Part shown: piece after piece, positions 1 through 9,213 of the stretch
Numbering within the stretch: the stretch's first letter is position 1
Layout: each line of letters opens with the position of its first letter
Assembly: GCF_009749385.1 (NCBI RefSeq)
Contig: NZ_WBIN01000010.1
Coordinates: 1-64,000 of the forward strand
Length of the DNA: 64,000 nucleotides
DNA from: Agromyces allii
GTDB taxonomy: Bacteria > Actinomycetota > Actinomycetes > Actinomycetales > Microbacteriaceae
Direction: 5' to 3'
Notes under the pieces: generated by a model
Databases searched by the model: none
Told to the model about the DNA's origin: nothing
The model's input: the letters and a program-made list of their open reading frames with translations, nothing else
Position numbers and translations under genes: made by a program

Positions 1-16
1 TCGCCGGGAGACTGGC

Positions 17-77
17 GTCGTTCGGTCAGTCGTGGTCGCACTCTGGCACGTGAAGCGACCACAAGTGACCGAACGAC
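17..77. repeat. Long imperfect inverted repeat (hairpin)
   Basis: Bases 17-28 (GTCGTTCGGTCA) pair perfectly with 66-77. After a 3-base mismatch, 32-39 (GTGGTCGC) pairs with 55-62, which leaves a 15-base loop. The arms span 23 bp. It may be the terminator of a gene left of the window. No T-run follows, so the role is uncertain. Nothing else is seen in bases 1-120. Confidence 0.5.
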
Positions 78-120
78 GGGTGCAAGGGCGGGGCAGAGTG
101 TGGCGGGGCTTGGGTGGCGA

Positions 121-173
121 TACCTCGCACTGCGAGGTATATTGCTGATCCAGATACCTTGAGCTGCAAGGTA
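121..173. promoter_or_regulatory. Twin palindromic operators upstream of padR
   Basis: Two 19-bp palindromes, TACCTCGCACTGCGAGGTA (121-139) and TACCTTGAGCTGCAAGGTA (155-173), share the ends TACCT and AGGTA. Their starts lie 34 bp apart, about three helical turns, and the second ends 22 bp before the padR start. PadR proteins commonly bind such palindromes in their own promoters. Autoregulation by the adjacent PadR is inferred. Confidence 0.7.
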
Positions 174-195
174 CGCACCACGCAGGAGGAGCATC

Positions 196-561
196 ATGCG
201 CATCGGCAAGGACCTCGTCGCGGCGGCCGCGACCCCGGTCGTGCTCGGCATCCTGGCCGAGGGCGAGTCGTACGGCTACGCGATCCTCCAGCGCATCACC
301 GCGCTCTCCGACGGCGAGCTGGAGTGGAGCGATGGCATGCTCTATCCGCTGCTGCACCGCCTCGAGCGGCTCGGCCACGTGCACTCCGAGTGGCGCCAGT
401 CCGACAGCGGGCGCCCGCGCAAGCACTACCGTCTGACCGAGCAGGGCGCCGGCGTGCTCGCCGAGCAGCGCCGTCAGTGGTCGGTCGTCGGCGATCTGCT
501 CAGCAAGGTCTGGCCCGACGACGGCGGCCCGCGCATGCGCCTCGCCTTCGGGGAGATCTGA
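196..561 (+). CDS. PadR family transcriptional regulator
   Basis: This 121-residue protein is a compact PadR winged-helix repressor. The family signature is visible: GYAILQRI in helix 2, then MLYPLLHRLERLGHV in the recognition helix and wing, then a GRPRKHYRLTEQG turn. The start is fixed by an AGGAGG-like site (184-189) just before ATG. It ends one base before the start of a membrane protein carrying an N-terminal HAAS-like region, a very common PadR partner in Gram-positive bacteria. Two palindromes upstream suggest autoregulation. The inducer is unknown. Confidence 0.9.
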   Translation: MRIGKDLVAAAATPVVLGILAEGESYGYAILQRITALSDGELEWSDGMLYPLLHRLERLGHVHSEWRQSDSGRPRKHYRLTEQGAGVLAEQRRQWSVVGDLLSKVWPDDGGPRMRLAFGEI

Positions 562-562
562 C

Positions 563-2083
563 ATGACGCCCGAGACCCCGCTCCCCGACCGCACGCCGGC
601 GGCCGACGCCGACGGACCCGGCCGCACCGAACCTGGCGCCCCCGACGAGCTCGGCGCGCTCGTCGCCTCCTGGCGCGCGTGGATGCAGCGCCACGACGCC
701 GTGAACCGTGCCGACCTCGACGAGCTCGAGAGCCACCTGCTCGACCGCGTCGACGCGCTGCGCGAGGTCGGGCTCCACGACGACGAGGCCTTCCTCGTTG
801 CAGTGAAGCGCCTCGGCGCGGTCGACGAGCTCTCGCACGAGTACGCCCGCGTGCACTCCGAACGATTGTGGAAGCAGCTCGTGCTCGACGGCGAGGCGGA
901 GCCCGGCGCGGCCGACCCCGGCGCGCGCGCCGCGACATCCGACCCCCTCGACCCTGCGGATGCCGCGGGCGGGCGCGTGCCGTTCTGGAGACGTGCGAAC
1001 GGGCTCGCCGTCGCGCTCGCGCTGGGCGTCGGTGCCGGCCTCGTCGTGACGTCGGCGACACTCCTCGGAGCCGACCCCGCGTTCTTCCTGCGGAACGCCG
1101 CACTGCTCGTGCTGCCGTTCCTCGCCGCCTGGTTCGTGTGGCGTCACCGTCCGCCGACGGCCGCGGTGCTCGCCGTCGCGGGCGCGTTCGTGCTCGCCGG
1201 CGTGGTGCTGAACGTCTTCCCGTGGGCCTCCCTCGCCGCTGCGCAGGCGTTCGGCGGTGCGGTGGCCGACACCGAACTGCTCGCGTCCCTCGGCGCCGCC
1301 GTCGCCCTCTGGCTCATGACGGGCGTGGCCTACACGGCCGGACGGTGGCGCAGCAGTGGTGCCCGCATGGACTTCGTGCGGTTCAGCGGCGAGTGGGTCG
1401 TGTACTACGTGCTCATCGCCCTCGTCGGCGGGGCCCTGTCGGCGCTCACGATCGGCGTGTTCTCGACGATCGACGTCGACGTCGCGTGGTTCTTCGGCCA
1501 GTGGGTGCTGCCCTGCGCGATCCCGGGGGCCGTGCTCGTCGCGGCCTGGCTCGTCGACGCCAAGCAGCGCGTGATCGAGAACATCGCGCCCGTGCTCACG
1601 AAGGTCTTCACGCCGCTCTTCACGATCATGCTGATCGCCCTCGTCGTGGCCGCGGTGCTGCAGTGGAACATCGTCGACGCCGACCGCGAGCTCCTCATCG
1701 CGTTCGACCTGGTGCTCGTCGTGGTGCTCGGGCTGCTCGTCTACTCGTACTCGTCGCGCGATCCGCTGCTGCGGCCCGGATGGTTCGACCGCATCCAGCT
1801 CGTGATGCTCGTCGCGGCGCTCGTGGTCGACGTGTTCGTGCTCGTCGCGATGCTCGGGCGCACGGGCGAGTTCGGCTTCAGCCCGAACAAGACCGCCTCG
1901 CTCGGGCTCAACCTGATCCTGCTCGCGAACCTCGCGTGGGCCGCCTGGCTGCAGCTCGGGTTCCTGCGCGGGCGCGAGCCGTTCGACCGCCTCGAGCGCT
2001 GGCAGACGGGGTACCTTCCGGTCTACCTCGCCTGGGCGGCCGTGCTGGTGCTGGTGTTCCCGCCCGTCTTCGACTTCGCCTGA
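563..2083 (+). CDS. Multi-pass membrane protein with permease-prefix/HAAS-like N-terminus
   Basis: 506 residues. The first 120 or so are soluble and helical: a segment near residues 35-95 (SWRAWMQRHDAVNRADLDEL to LGAVDELSHEYARVH) resembles the permease-prefix or HAAS domain that pairs with PadR regulators. From about residue 145 there are roughly nine hydrophobic helices and no obvious catalytic motif. It begins one base after the padR stop, so the two are translationally coupled. The likely role is a membrane stress or permease-like component controlled by PadR. No substrate can be named. Confidence 0.75.
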   Translation: MTPETPLPDRTPAADADGPGRTEPGAPDELGALVASWRAWMQRHDAVNRADLDELESHLLDRVDALREVGLHDDEAFLVAVKRLGAVDELSHEYARVHSERLWKQLVLDGEAEPGAADPGARAATSDPLDPADAAGGRVPFWRRANGLAVALALGVGAGLVVTSATLLGADPAFFLRNAALLVLPFLAAWFVWRHRPPTAAVLAVAGAFVLAGVVLNVFPWASLAAAQAFGGAVADTELLASLGAAVALWLMTGVAYTAGRWRSSGARMDFVRFSGEWVVYYVLIALVGGALSALTIGVFSTIDVDVAWFFGQWVLPCAIPGAVLVAAWLVDAKQRVIENIAPVLTKVFTPLFTIMLIALVVAAVLQWNIVDADRELLIAFDLVLVVVLGLLVYSYSSRDPLLRPGWFDRIQLVMLVAALVVDVFVLVAMLGRTGEFGFSPNKTASLGLNLILLANLAWAAWLQLGFLRGREPFDRLERWQTGYLPVYLAWAAVLVLVFPPVFDFA

Positions 2084-2110
2084 GCGCCGCGGGACGCACC
2101 CAGCGCCCGC

Positions 2111-2130
2111 CCGACCGACCGACCGACCGA
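2111..2130. repeat. (CCGA)5 tetranucleotide repeat
   Basis: Five exact CCGA units lie in the gap between the membrane protein and the ABC importer operon. A 4-bp repeat can vary by slippage, but it is upstream of the likely promoter and outside any gene. Any effect would be on spacing only. Confidence 0.8.
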
Positions 2131-2165
2131 CCGGACGGACTGTCGGGTCGCGGCATCCGCACCCG

Positions 2166-2184
2166 ATGGAATGTCTCATTCCAT
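2166..2184. promoter_or_regulatory. Perfect inverted repeat, candidate operator of the importer operon
   Basis: ATGGAATG-TCT-CATTCCAT is a perfect 8-bp inverted repeat with a 3-base centre, about 85 bases before the ATP-binding gene. No regulator is encoded in the operon, so the binding protein would act in trans. The size and symmetry fit a dimeric repressor or activator (GntR, IclR or TetR-like). The assignment is inferred. Confidence 0.5.
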
Positions 2185-2268
2185 GCCGCGGCGTTGCACG
2201 GCGGCGACCGCGGGGATTGAATGGGCCTCCGGCGCGATGCTGCGCGGGTGAACAGGAGGCGTCATCAG

Positions 2269-3456
2269 ATGACCACGGCAACCACGATCGAGGCCGGCGG
2301 CGGAACGGCTCCCGGCGTCGGAGCAGCTCAGGGCGAGGCCCCCGGAACCGTCGTCATCGACTCGGTCACGAAGCAGTACGGCGACGCCACCGCCGTCGAC
2401 CGGCTCTCGCTCACGATCCAGCCGGGCGAGTTCATCTCGCTGCTCGGCCCCTCGGGCTGCGGCAAGACCACGACCCTGCGCATGATCGCCGGCTTCGAGC
2501 ATCCGGATGCCGGTGACATCCGCGTCTCCGGACGATCCGTCCTGGGCGTGCCGCCGTACCGCCGCGACGTGAACACGGTCTTCCAGGCGTACGCGCTGTT
2601 CCCGCACATGTCGGTCGCCGAGAACGTCGCCTACGGCCTGCAGCAGAAGCGCACGCCGAAGTCCGAGATCCGCCAGCGCGTCGTCGACGCGCTCGACCTC
2701 GCCCAGATGCGCGGTTTCGCCGACCGCAAGCCGACCCAGCTCTCCGGCGGCCAGCAGCAGCGTGTCGCGCTCGCGCGGGCGCTCGTCAACCGCCCCTCGG
2801 TGCTGCTGCTCGACGAGCCGCTCGGCGCGCTCGACCGGCAACTGCGTGAAGAGATGCAGCTCGAGCTGAAGCTGCTGCAGTCCCGACTCGGCATCACGTT
2901 CGTGTTCGTCACGCACGACCAGGGCGAGGCGCTCTCGATGAGCGACCGCATCGCGATCATGCGCAGCGGACGCATCGAGCAGCTCGCCGACGCCGACACC
3001 GTCTACGCCAGGCCCGTGTCGGCCTACGTCGCGGCCTTCGTCGGCCAGCAGAACTTCTTCCGCGGAACGGTCGGGGGCGATGGATCCTCGATCGACGCGA
3101 CGCACGCCAAGGTCCGTGCGGCGAGCGCGTCGCTGCAGGAGGGCACCGCCGGCCAGGCGGCCGTTCGCCCCGAGTTCGTGGAGATCGCGGCCGACGGACC
3201 GACCGCCGCGGCATCCGGAACACCGAACACCGCGCGCGGCACCCTGATCGGGGTCTCGCACCAGGGCGAGACGATGCAGTACCTCGTGCAGCTCGGCGAC
3301 GACCAGAGCCTCATCGCCCGCCGCCCGTCGCCCGAGGCGCCGCAGCTCGCCGTCGGCGATGCGGTCGTGTGCTCGTGGCGCGCCGAGAGCGTGCTGCTGT
3401 TCCCGTCCGACGACGCGGCGAGCGCGGGCGGCTACGTCGCCCCGCCCACGGCCTGA
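2269..3456 (+). CDS. ABC transporter ATP-binding protein (PotA-like, polyamine/opine type)
   Basis: This 395-residue ATPase energises the importer encoded by the next three genes. It shows Walker [10 protein letters not shown] (residues 60-68), the Q-loop region, the LSGGQQQR signature and Walker [12 protein letters not shown], followed by a THDQGEAL switch histidine. The C-terminal 100 residues match a TOBE domain, as in PotA and FbpC. The start ATG is chosen because AGGAGG sits 9 bases upstream; an in-frame ATG at 2221 has no such site. Substrate class is inferred from the solute-binding protein. Confidence 0.9.
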   Translation: MTTATTIEAGGGTAPGVGAAQGEAPGTVVIDSVTKQYGDATAVDRLSLTIQPGEFISLLGPSGCGKTTTLRMIAGFEHPDAGDIRVSGRSVLGVPPYRRDVNTVFQAYALFPHMSVAENVAYGLQQKRTPKSEIRQRVVDALDLAQMRGFADRKPTQLSGGQQQRVALARALVNRPSVLLLDEPLGALDRQLREEMQLELKLLQSRLGITFVFVTHDQGEALSMSDRIAIMRSGRIEQLADADTVYARPVSAYVAAFVGQQNFFRGTVGGDGSSIDATHAKVRAASASLQEGTAGQAAVRPEFVEIAADGPTAAASGTPNTARGTLIGVSHQGETMQYLVQLGDDQSLIARRPSPEAPQLAVGDAVVCSWRAESVLLFPSDDAASAGGYVAPPTA

Positions 3457-3474
3457 GCCCGATCGGGAGCCCCC

Positions 3475-4653
3475 ATGTCACGCGAACCCGACATCCGCAT
3501 CCTCGCCCCGGCCGGCGCGGCCAAGACGATCCGCCGCGAGCTCTCGCGTCGCCGGTTCCTGAGCTTCGCCGCCGCGGCGGGCACGACCGCGGCACTCGCC
3601 GCATGCGCGTCGCCGGGCGCCTCCACGACCACCCGCGCCTCGGGCGCACCGCTCGAGGACCGCCTCTCGATCTACACCTGGGGCGACTACGACGCCCCCG
3701 ACGTGCTCGACGCGTTCACCGCCGACCTCGGCCCGAAGGTGTCGTTGAGCGCCTTCAACTCCAACGAGGAGATGGTGGCCAAGCTCGTCGGCGCGCGCGG
3801 CACGAGCGGCTACGACCTCGTCGTGCCCACCGGCACGTTCGTCGCGCAGATGGCCGAGCACGGGCTCCTGACCAAGCTGAACCGCGACCTGATCCCGAAC
3901 ATCGAGTACCTCGACCCCGCGTTCCTCGGCCGCAGCTGGGACCCCGACAACGAGTACTCGATCTGCAAGGCGTGGGGCACGACCGGCTTCGTGTACGACG
4001 TGACCCTGATCGACCGCGAGCTGAAGGACTGGAACGACTTCATCGACGCCGCCCGGAACGAGGCGAGCGGCAAGACCTCGGTGCTCGACGACCCGGCCGA
4101 GCTCACGGGCCTGTACTTCTGGGCCAACGGCATCCCGTGGAACACGACCGACGAGCGCGACCTCGACGCGGCCGAGAAGTTCCTCGTCGAGGAGCTCGCG
4201 CCGCACATCTCGGCCTTCGACCCGTACCCGGGCGGCGGGGCGATCCCGCAGGCGACGCAGATGCTCATGCAGTCGTACAACGGCGACGCCAGGCTCGGCA
4301 TCCTCGAGAGCCCAGACCCCGACCGCTGGAAGTTCGTGCTCGGCTCCCCCGCGACCGAGCTTTGGATGGACAACTGGGCGATCCCGGCGGGCGCGCCGCA
4401 CCCCGAGGCGGCCCACGCGTTCATCAACTACGTGCTCGAACCGCAGAACGCGCTCGACGAACTCGACTACATCGGCTACCACACGGGTGCGAAGGACGCC
4501 GAGCAGGCCGCGGCCGATGCCGGCCTGCCGATGCTCGACCTCGTGTTCTTCACGCCCGAGCAGCTCGCCACCATGCACACCGGCGAACTCACCGAGGCGC
4601 AGGAGCGCATCGTGCAGATCTGGAACAAGATGAAGGCGGCCGCCGGTGCGTAG
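3475..4653 (+). CDS. Extracellular solute-binding lipoprotein (PotD/PotF-like)
   Basis: This 392-residue protein captures the substrate outside the membrane. A twin-arginine motif (SRRRFLSF, about residues 24-31) and the lipobox LAAC (Cys near 43) mark it as a Tat-exported lipoprotein. The mature part starts with LSIYTWGDYDAPDVLDAF, typical of spermidine/putrescine-binding proteins, and contains WGTTGFVYD and MDNWAIPAGAPHPEAAHAFI, also typical of PotD. It lies between its ATPase and two permeases. A polyamine or related cation is likely, but ligand residues cannot be assigned with certainty. Confidence 0.9.
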   Translation: MSREPDIRILAPAGAAKTIRRELSRRRFLSFAAAAGTTAALAACASPGASTTTRASGAPLEDRLSIYTWGDYDAPDVLDAFTADLGPKVSLSAFNSNEEMVAKLVGARGTSGYDLVVPTGTFVAQMAEHGLLTKLNRDLIPNIEYLDPAFLGRSWDPDNEYSICKAWGTTGFVYDVTLIDRELKDWNDFIDAARNEASGKTSVLDDPAELTGLYFWANGIPWNTTDERDLDAAEKFLVEELAPHISAFDPYPGGGAIPQATQMLMQSYNGDARLGILESPDPDRWKFVLGSPATELWMDNWAIPAGAPHPEAAHAFINYVLEPQNALDELDYIGYHTGAKDAEQAAADAGLPMLDLVFFTPEQLATMHTGELTEAQERIVQIWNKMKAAAGA

Positions 4654-5605
4654 ACGATCCCCCGGATTCCTGCTGGCCGCGCCCGCGTGGGCCTGGCTGC
4701 TGATCTTCTTCATCGCCCCGGTGGCGATGGTCGTGTGGTTCAGCTTCGGATACAAGCCGAGCATCTTCGCGACCCAGGCGACCGACAAGCTCTCGTTCGA
4801 CCGCTACGCCGAGGTGCTCGACCCGACCTTCTTCGCGACGTTCCAGAACACCCTGTGGGTCGGCATCGCCGGCACCGCCCTCTGCTTCCTGATCGGCCTG
4901 CCGGTCGCGTACTGGATGGCCGTCAAGGCGCCGCCGTCGAAGCGCGGCCTGCTCGTCGCGCTCGTCATGGTGCCGTTCTGGACGAACTTCCTGGTGCGCA
5001 CCATCGGCTGGCAGGTGATCCTCTCGCCCGACGGCTGGCTGTCGACGGCGCTGCAGGCGGTCGGCTTCGAGCCGCTCGCGATCCTCAACACCCGCGGCGC
5101 GGTGCTGCTCGGCGTGGTCTACAACTACCTGCCGCTCATGATCCTGCCGCTGTTCGTCGCGTTCGACCGGGTCAACGGGCCCCTCCGCGAGGCGTCGAAG
5201 GACCTCGGCGCGGGCAAGTGGACGACGTTCTTCCGCGTCACGCTGCCGCTCGCGCAGCCGGGCATCATCGCGGGCGTGCTGCTCGTGTACATCCCGCTGA
5301 TGGGCGACTACATCACGGCGACCGTGCTCGGCGGGGCCAAGGGCAACATGGTCGGCCAGCTCGTCGCGAGCCAGTTCCAGACCGCGCAGAACTGGGCGCT
5401 CGGGTCGGCGATGGCGGTCGTGCTCATCTTCGTGATCCTGCTGAGCGCCGGTATCGGCGCCGGCATCGTGTGGCTCGTGACGCTGCCGTTCCGCGCCCGC
5501 AACCGGTTGGTGATCGGCCCGCCGGCGCCCGTGCCGTCGGCGCCGTCTCCGGGTTCCGGCCCGGCCGCGGCATCCGCTTCGATTCGTGAGGAGGTCGGCG
5601 CATGA
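4646..5605 (+). CDS. ABC transporter permease (PotB-like)
   Basis: 319 residues with about six transmembrane helices. The EAA loop is visible as EASKDLGAGKWTTFFRVTLPLAQPGI, which contacts the ATPase. The GTG start at 4646 overlaps the end of the solute-binding gene by 8 bases, so translation is coupled. The C-terminal 35 residues are a Pro/Ala/Ser-rich cytoplasmic tail. It forms the membrane channel together with the next gene. Confidence 0.9.
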   Translation: MRRRSPGFLLAAPAWAWLLIFFIAPVAMVVWFSFGYKPSIFATQATDKLSFDRYAEVLDPTFFATFQNTLWVGIAGTALCFLIGLPVAYWMAVKAPPSKRGLLVALVMVPFWTNFLVRTIGWQVILSPDGWLSTALQAVGFEPLAILNTRGAVLLGVVYNYLPLMILPLFVAFDRVNGPLREASKDLGAGKWTTFFRVTLPLAQPGIIAGVLLVYIPLMGDYITATVLGGAKGNMVGQLVASQFQTAQNWALGSAMAVVLIFVILLSAGIGAGIVWLVTLPFRARNRLVIGPPAPVPSAPSPGSGPAAASASIREEVGA

Positions 5606-6465
5606 GCGATCGACTGACCCGGCGGCCGCGCAGATCGTGGTCGGATGTCGCGTTCAACGTGTGGGGCGTGCTCGTCATGCTCTTCCTCTTCGCGCCGATC
5701 CTCGTGATCATCGTCTCGTCGTTCAACGTCGGGCGCCTGCTCGTCTCGTGGGACCACTTCGGGTTCGACTCGTTCCTCGCGCTGCTGGCGAAGCCCGCGA
5801 TCCGCGACGCCGTCTGGATCTCGGTGCAGACGGGCTTCATCGCCGCCCTCGTCGCCACGGTGCTCGGCACCCTCGCCGGCATCGCGATGTCGCGGAATCC
5901 GGGCAAGTGGGTGTGGTGGTTCCTCGGCCTGCTGCTGCTGGTGTCGGTGACGCCCGAGATCGTCGACGCCGTCGCGCTGCTGCCGTGGATGGTGTTCCTC
6001 GGCCAGGACCTCGGCATGTCGCTCTTCAACGACGGCATCGTTCGCCTCGTGATCGGCCACTCGCTGTTCTCGGTCGCGGTCGTGTCGTACCTGGTGCGCG
6101 CACGCCTCGTCGGCCAGGAGGCGAACCTCGAGGAGGCGTCGGCCGACCTCTACGCGACGCCCGTGCGCACGTTCCGCAAGGTCACCCTGCCGCTCGCGAT
6201 GCCGGCCGTGCTCGCCGGCTTCCTGCTCTCGTTCACGCTGAGCCTCGACAACACCGTCATCGCGGCCTTCGTCTCGGTGTCGGGATCGACGCCCTGGCCG
6301 GTCTACGTGCTGAGTGCGCTGCGCAGCGGCCTGCGGCCCGAGATCGCGGCGGTGTCGACGATCATGCTCGTGCTGACGCTGATCGCCCTCGGACTCGTCG
6401 CGTACGTGCTGCGCCGCGCCGGAGACTCGGCAGCCGACATCGCCCGCACGATGGGTGGCGGCTGA
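5602..6465 (+). CDS. ABC transporter permease (PotC-like)
   Basis: 287 residues with about six transmembrane helices. It is the second half of the channel. The EAA motif reads EASADLYATPVRTFRKVTLPLAMP. The ATG overlaps the previous stop by 4 bases (ATGA). The segment SFTLSLDNTVIAAFVS is characteristic of PotC-type permeases. It completes the A-D-B-C set in the order ATPase, binding protein, permease, permease. Confidence 0.9.
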   Translation: MSDRLTRRPRRSWSDVAFNVWGVLVMLFLFAPILVIIVSSFNVGRLLVSWDHFGFDSFLALLAKPAIRDAVWISVQTGFIAALVATVLGTLAGIAMSRNPGKWVWWFLGLLLLVSVTPEIVDAVALLPWMVFLGQDLGMSLFNDGIVRLVIGHSLFSVAVVSYLVRARLVGQEANLEEASADLYATPVRTFRKVTLPLAMPAVLAGFLLSFTLSLDNTVIAAFVSVSGSTPWPVYVLSALRSGLRPEIAAVSTIMLVLTLIALGLVAYVLRRAGDSAADIARTMGGG

Positions 6466-6544
6466 CCCGTCCCATCGCGACCCACCACCTGACCGACTTC
6501 CGGATGCCGCGGCCGCACCCTGCTGCGCCCGCGAAAGGAGCTTC

Positions 6545-8200
6545 ATGACCCACGCCGACCTCGTCTTCTCGGGCGGGCCCGTGTTCACCGCGACCACGCA
6601 GCGCACCCGCGCGAGCGCCGTGGCGGTGACCGGCGGACGCATCGTCGCCGTCGGCCACGACGAGGTGCGCGAGCTCATCGGGCCGCGCACCGAGCACGTC
6701 GACCTCGCCGGACGCATGCTCGTGCCCGGCTTCCAGGACGCGCACGTGCACCCGGTCTGGGGCGGGCTCGACCTCATGCGCTGCAACCTCGCCGAACTCG
6801 AGACGCGCGACGCGTACCTCGGGCAGATCGCCTCGTACGCGGCGGCGAACCCCGAGGCCGAGTGGATCCTCGGCGGCGGCTGGTCGATGTCGGCGTTCCC
6901 GGGCGGCACGCCCACGGCGGCCGACCTCGACACCGTCGTGCCCGACCGTCCGGCGTTCCTGCCGAACCGCGACGGCCACGGCGCCTGGGTGAACTCCGCG
7001 GCCCTGCGCCTCGCGGGCATCGATCGGCACACGCCCGACCCGAGCGACGGCCGCATCGAACGCGATGCCTCGGGCGCGCCATCCGGAACCCTGCACGAGG
7101 GCGCGATGGGCCTCGTGAACCGGCTGCTGCCCCGCACGAGCGACGAGGAGCTCGAGGAGGCGCTGCTGCTCGGGCAGGCGTACCTGCACTCCTACGGCAT
7201 CACGGCGTGGCAGGACGCGATCGTCGGAACCTACGGCGATGCCGGCGACCCCGGCCCCGCGTACGTCTCGGCCGCGGCATCGGGCAAGCTGACCGGGCGC
7301 GTGGTGGGCGCGCTCTGGTGGGACCGCCTGCGCGGGCTCGAGCAGATCGACGAGCTCGTCGAGAAGCGCTCGCAGTACCAGGGCGGGCGCTTCCGTTCGA
7401 CCAGCATCAAGATCATGCAGGACGGCGTCGCCGAGAACTACACCGCCGCGATGCTCGAGCCCTACTGCGACGGTCACGGCCACTTCACCGACAACTCGGG
7501 CATCTCGTTCGTCGACCCCGCGGTGCTGCTGCCGGCCGCCGCGCGACTCGACGCGCTGGGGTTCCAGCTGCACTTCCACGCCATCGGCGACCGCGCCGTG
7601 CGCGAATGCCTCGACGCCGTCGAGCATGCGATCGAGCACAACGGCCGGAACGACCACCGCCACCACATCGCGCACATCCAGGTCGTGCACCCCGACGACA
7701 TCCGCCGGTTCCGCGAGCTCGGGGTCGCCGCGAACATGCAGTCGCTCTGGGCCGCGCTCGAGCCGCAGATGGTCGAGCTGACGCTGCCGTTCCTCGGGTC
7801 GCCGCGCGACGCCTGGCAGTACCCGTTCGGCGACCTGCAGCGCTCGGGCGCCGTGCTCGCGGCGGGCAGCGACTGGTCGGTCTCGACGCCGAACCCGCTC
7901 GCGGCGATCCACGTGGCCGTGAACCGCGTCGCGGCGCCCGGCTACGAGGAGGGAGAGTTCGACGTGTTCCTCCCCGAGCAGGCGATCGACCTCGCGACCT
8001 CGCTCACCGCCTACACGGCCGGCTCGGCCTACGTGAACCACCTCGACGACGTCACCGGCACGATCGAGGTCGGCAAGTACGCCGACCTCGTCGTGCTCGA
8101 CCGCGACCCGTTCGCCGGGCCCGCCTCGCAGATCGGGGCGACGCGCGTGCTCCAGACGTTCGTCGAGGGCGAGCGCGTGTTCGCGGCATCCGACGCCTGA
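6545..8200 (+). CDS. Amidohydrolase family 3 protein (YtcJ-like)
   Basis: This 551-residue metal-dependent hydrolase belongs to the large amidohydrolase family. It has FQDAHVHPVWGG (first metal-binding His pair, near residue 65), FHAIGDRAVR, HIAHIQVVHPDD, and AAGSDWSVSTPNPL, which carries the conserved Asp. It closes with the beta-sandwich signature GTIEVGKYADLVVLDRDPF. The start is set by AAAGGAG 5 bases upstream. Placed last in a polyamine-type importer operon, it may act on an imported amide or N-acyl amine. The exact substrate is unknown. Confidence 0.85.
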   Translation: MTHADLVFSGGPVFTATTQRTRASAVAVTGGRIVAVGHDEVRELIGPRTEHVDLAGRMLVPGFQDAHVHPVWGGLDLMRCNLAELETRDAYLGQIASYAAANPEAEWILGGGWSMSAFPGGTPTAADLDTVVPDRPAFLPNRDGHGAWVNSAALRLAGIDRHTPDPSDGRIERDASGAPSGTLHEGAMGLVNRLLPRTSDEELEEALLLGQAYLHSYGITAWQDAIVGTYGDAGDPGPAYVSAAASGKLTGRVVGALWWDRLRGLEQIDELVEKRSQYQGGRFRSTSIKIMQDGVAENYTAAMLEPYCDGHGHFTDNSGISFVDPAVLLPAAARLDALGFQLHFHAIGDRAVRECLDAVEHAIEHNGRNDHRHHIAHIQVVHPDDIRRFRELGVAANMQSLWAALEPQMVELTLPFLGSPRDAWQYPFGDLQRSGAVLAAGSDWSVSTPNPLAAIHVAVNRVAAPGYEEGEFDVFLPEQAIDLATSLTAYTAGSAYVNHLDDVTGTIEVGKYADLVVLDRDPFAGPASQIGATRVLQTFVEGERVFAASDA

Positions 8201-8208
8201 ATCGCACC

Positions 8209-8272
8209 TCGCACACTGCAGTCCGCGAGCGCCCCGCCCCGACCGGCCGAGGCGCTCGCGAGCCGTGTGCGA
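8209..8272. terminator. Two-level inverted repeat between convergent genes
   Basis: An outer stem, TCGCACAC (8209-8216) with GTGTGCGA (8265-8272), encloses an inner stem, GCGAGCGCC (8225-8233) with GGCGCTCGC (8251-8259). It fills the gap between the converging amidohydrolase and SDR genes. It has no T-run, so it may act as a transcript-end stabiliser or a weak bidirectional terminator. Confidence 0.55.
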
Positions 8273-9142
8273 CTACGCGCCGGCCGGCACGACCTCGTCG
8301 AGCACGCGTGCACGCTGCGGCTCCCAGCCGAGTGCGCGGGCCTTCGCGCCGTCGGCCGCCTGGTCGAGCAGCAGCGCGTCGGCGAAGGCCGCCCCGAGGC
8401 GCTCGCGGGTCGCCTCGACGGGCTCGGTGACGACGCCGGGGGCTCCGGATGCCGCAGCCGCCGCCTCGGCGAGCGCGCGCACCCTCGTCGGCGCGCCGTC
8501 GGAGCCGATCACGCGGCCGGCCGCGGCCGGGTTCGCGAGCGCGACCAGGTAGAGCCGTGCGAGGTCGTCGACGTGTACGAACGACCAGCGCTGCTCGCCG
8601 TCGCCGAGGAGCGTGAGCTCGCCGTCGGCGGTGACGGGCGCGTCGGTCACGAGGTTCAGCAGGCCCTTGCCGTGGCCGTAGACGATGCCGGGGGCCACGA
8701 TCGCCGCGTCGACGCCCGAGGCGAGCAGGCGCTCCTCGATCGGAACGCGCCAGGCGACCAGCGAGGGCGGCGCGAGCGGGCCGTCGTCGACGATCGCGTC
8801 GCCGCCGCCGTCGCCGTACTCCCACACGCCGCTCGTGAGCACGAAGCGCTTGGCCGTGCCCGAGAACGCCTGCACGGCCGCATCGACCACGGCGGCGTTG
8901 AACGCCTCGGCGTCGGCCTCGGGGGCCGCGGCGTGGATCGCGCCGTCGGCGTCGGCGAGCACGCGCGAGAACCACGCGACATCGGTCACGTCGCCGACCA
9001 GCGCGGTGGCGCCGCGGGCGGCGACCCGTTCGGCCGCGCTGTCGCTGCGGACGACGGCGAGCACGTCGTGCCCGTCGTCGAGGAGGGCGTCGAGGATTGC
9101 GGATCCGATGTACCCGGTCGCGCCGGTGAGGAGAATGGTCAT
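8273..9142 (-). CDS. NAD(P)-dependent epimerase/dehydratase-like SDR protein
   Basis: 289 residues starting at ATG 9142 (a GTG three codons earlier is also possible). The N-terminus has the atypical SDR nucleotide motif TGATGYIG, followed by VVRSD and LVGDVTD. VYGHGKGLLNL occupies the YxxxK neighbourhood, and SFVHVDDLARLYLVAL is a conserved epimerase segment. It is transcribed divergently from an HxlR regulator, an arrangement often seen for redox or quinone-stress genes. The substrate is not known, and an NmrA-like sensor role cannot be excluded. Confidence 0.8.
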   Translation of the reverse strand: MTILLTGATGYIGSAILDALLDDGHDVLAVVRSDSAAERVAARGATALVGDVTDVAWFSRVLADADGAIHAAAPEADAEAFNAAVVDAAVQAFSGTAKRFVLTSGVWEYGDGGGDAIVDDGPLAPPSLVAWRVPIEERLLASGVDAAIVAPGIVYGHGKGLLNLVTDAPVTADGELTLLGDGEQRWSFVHVDDLARLYLVALANPAAAGRVIGSDGAPTRVRALAEAAAAASGAPGVVTEPVEATRERLGAAFADALLLDQAADGAKARALGWEPQRARVLDEVVPAGA

Positions 9143-9213
9143 GTCGATCACGGTACGGATCGACGTCCGGTATCTTCAACGGAACTTCCCTCGACGAAAC
9201 CTGGGGTCACATC

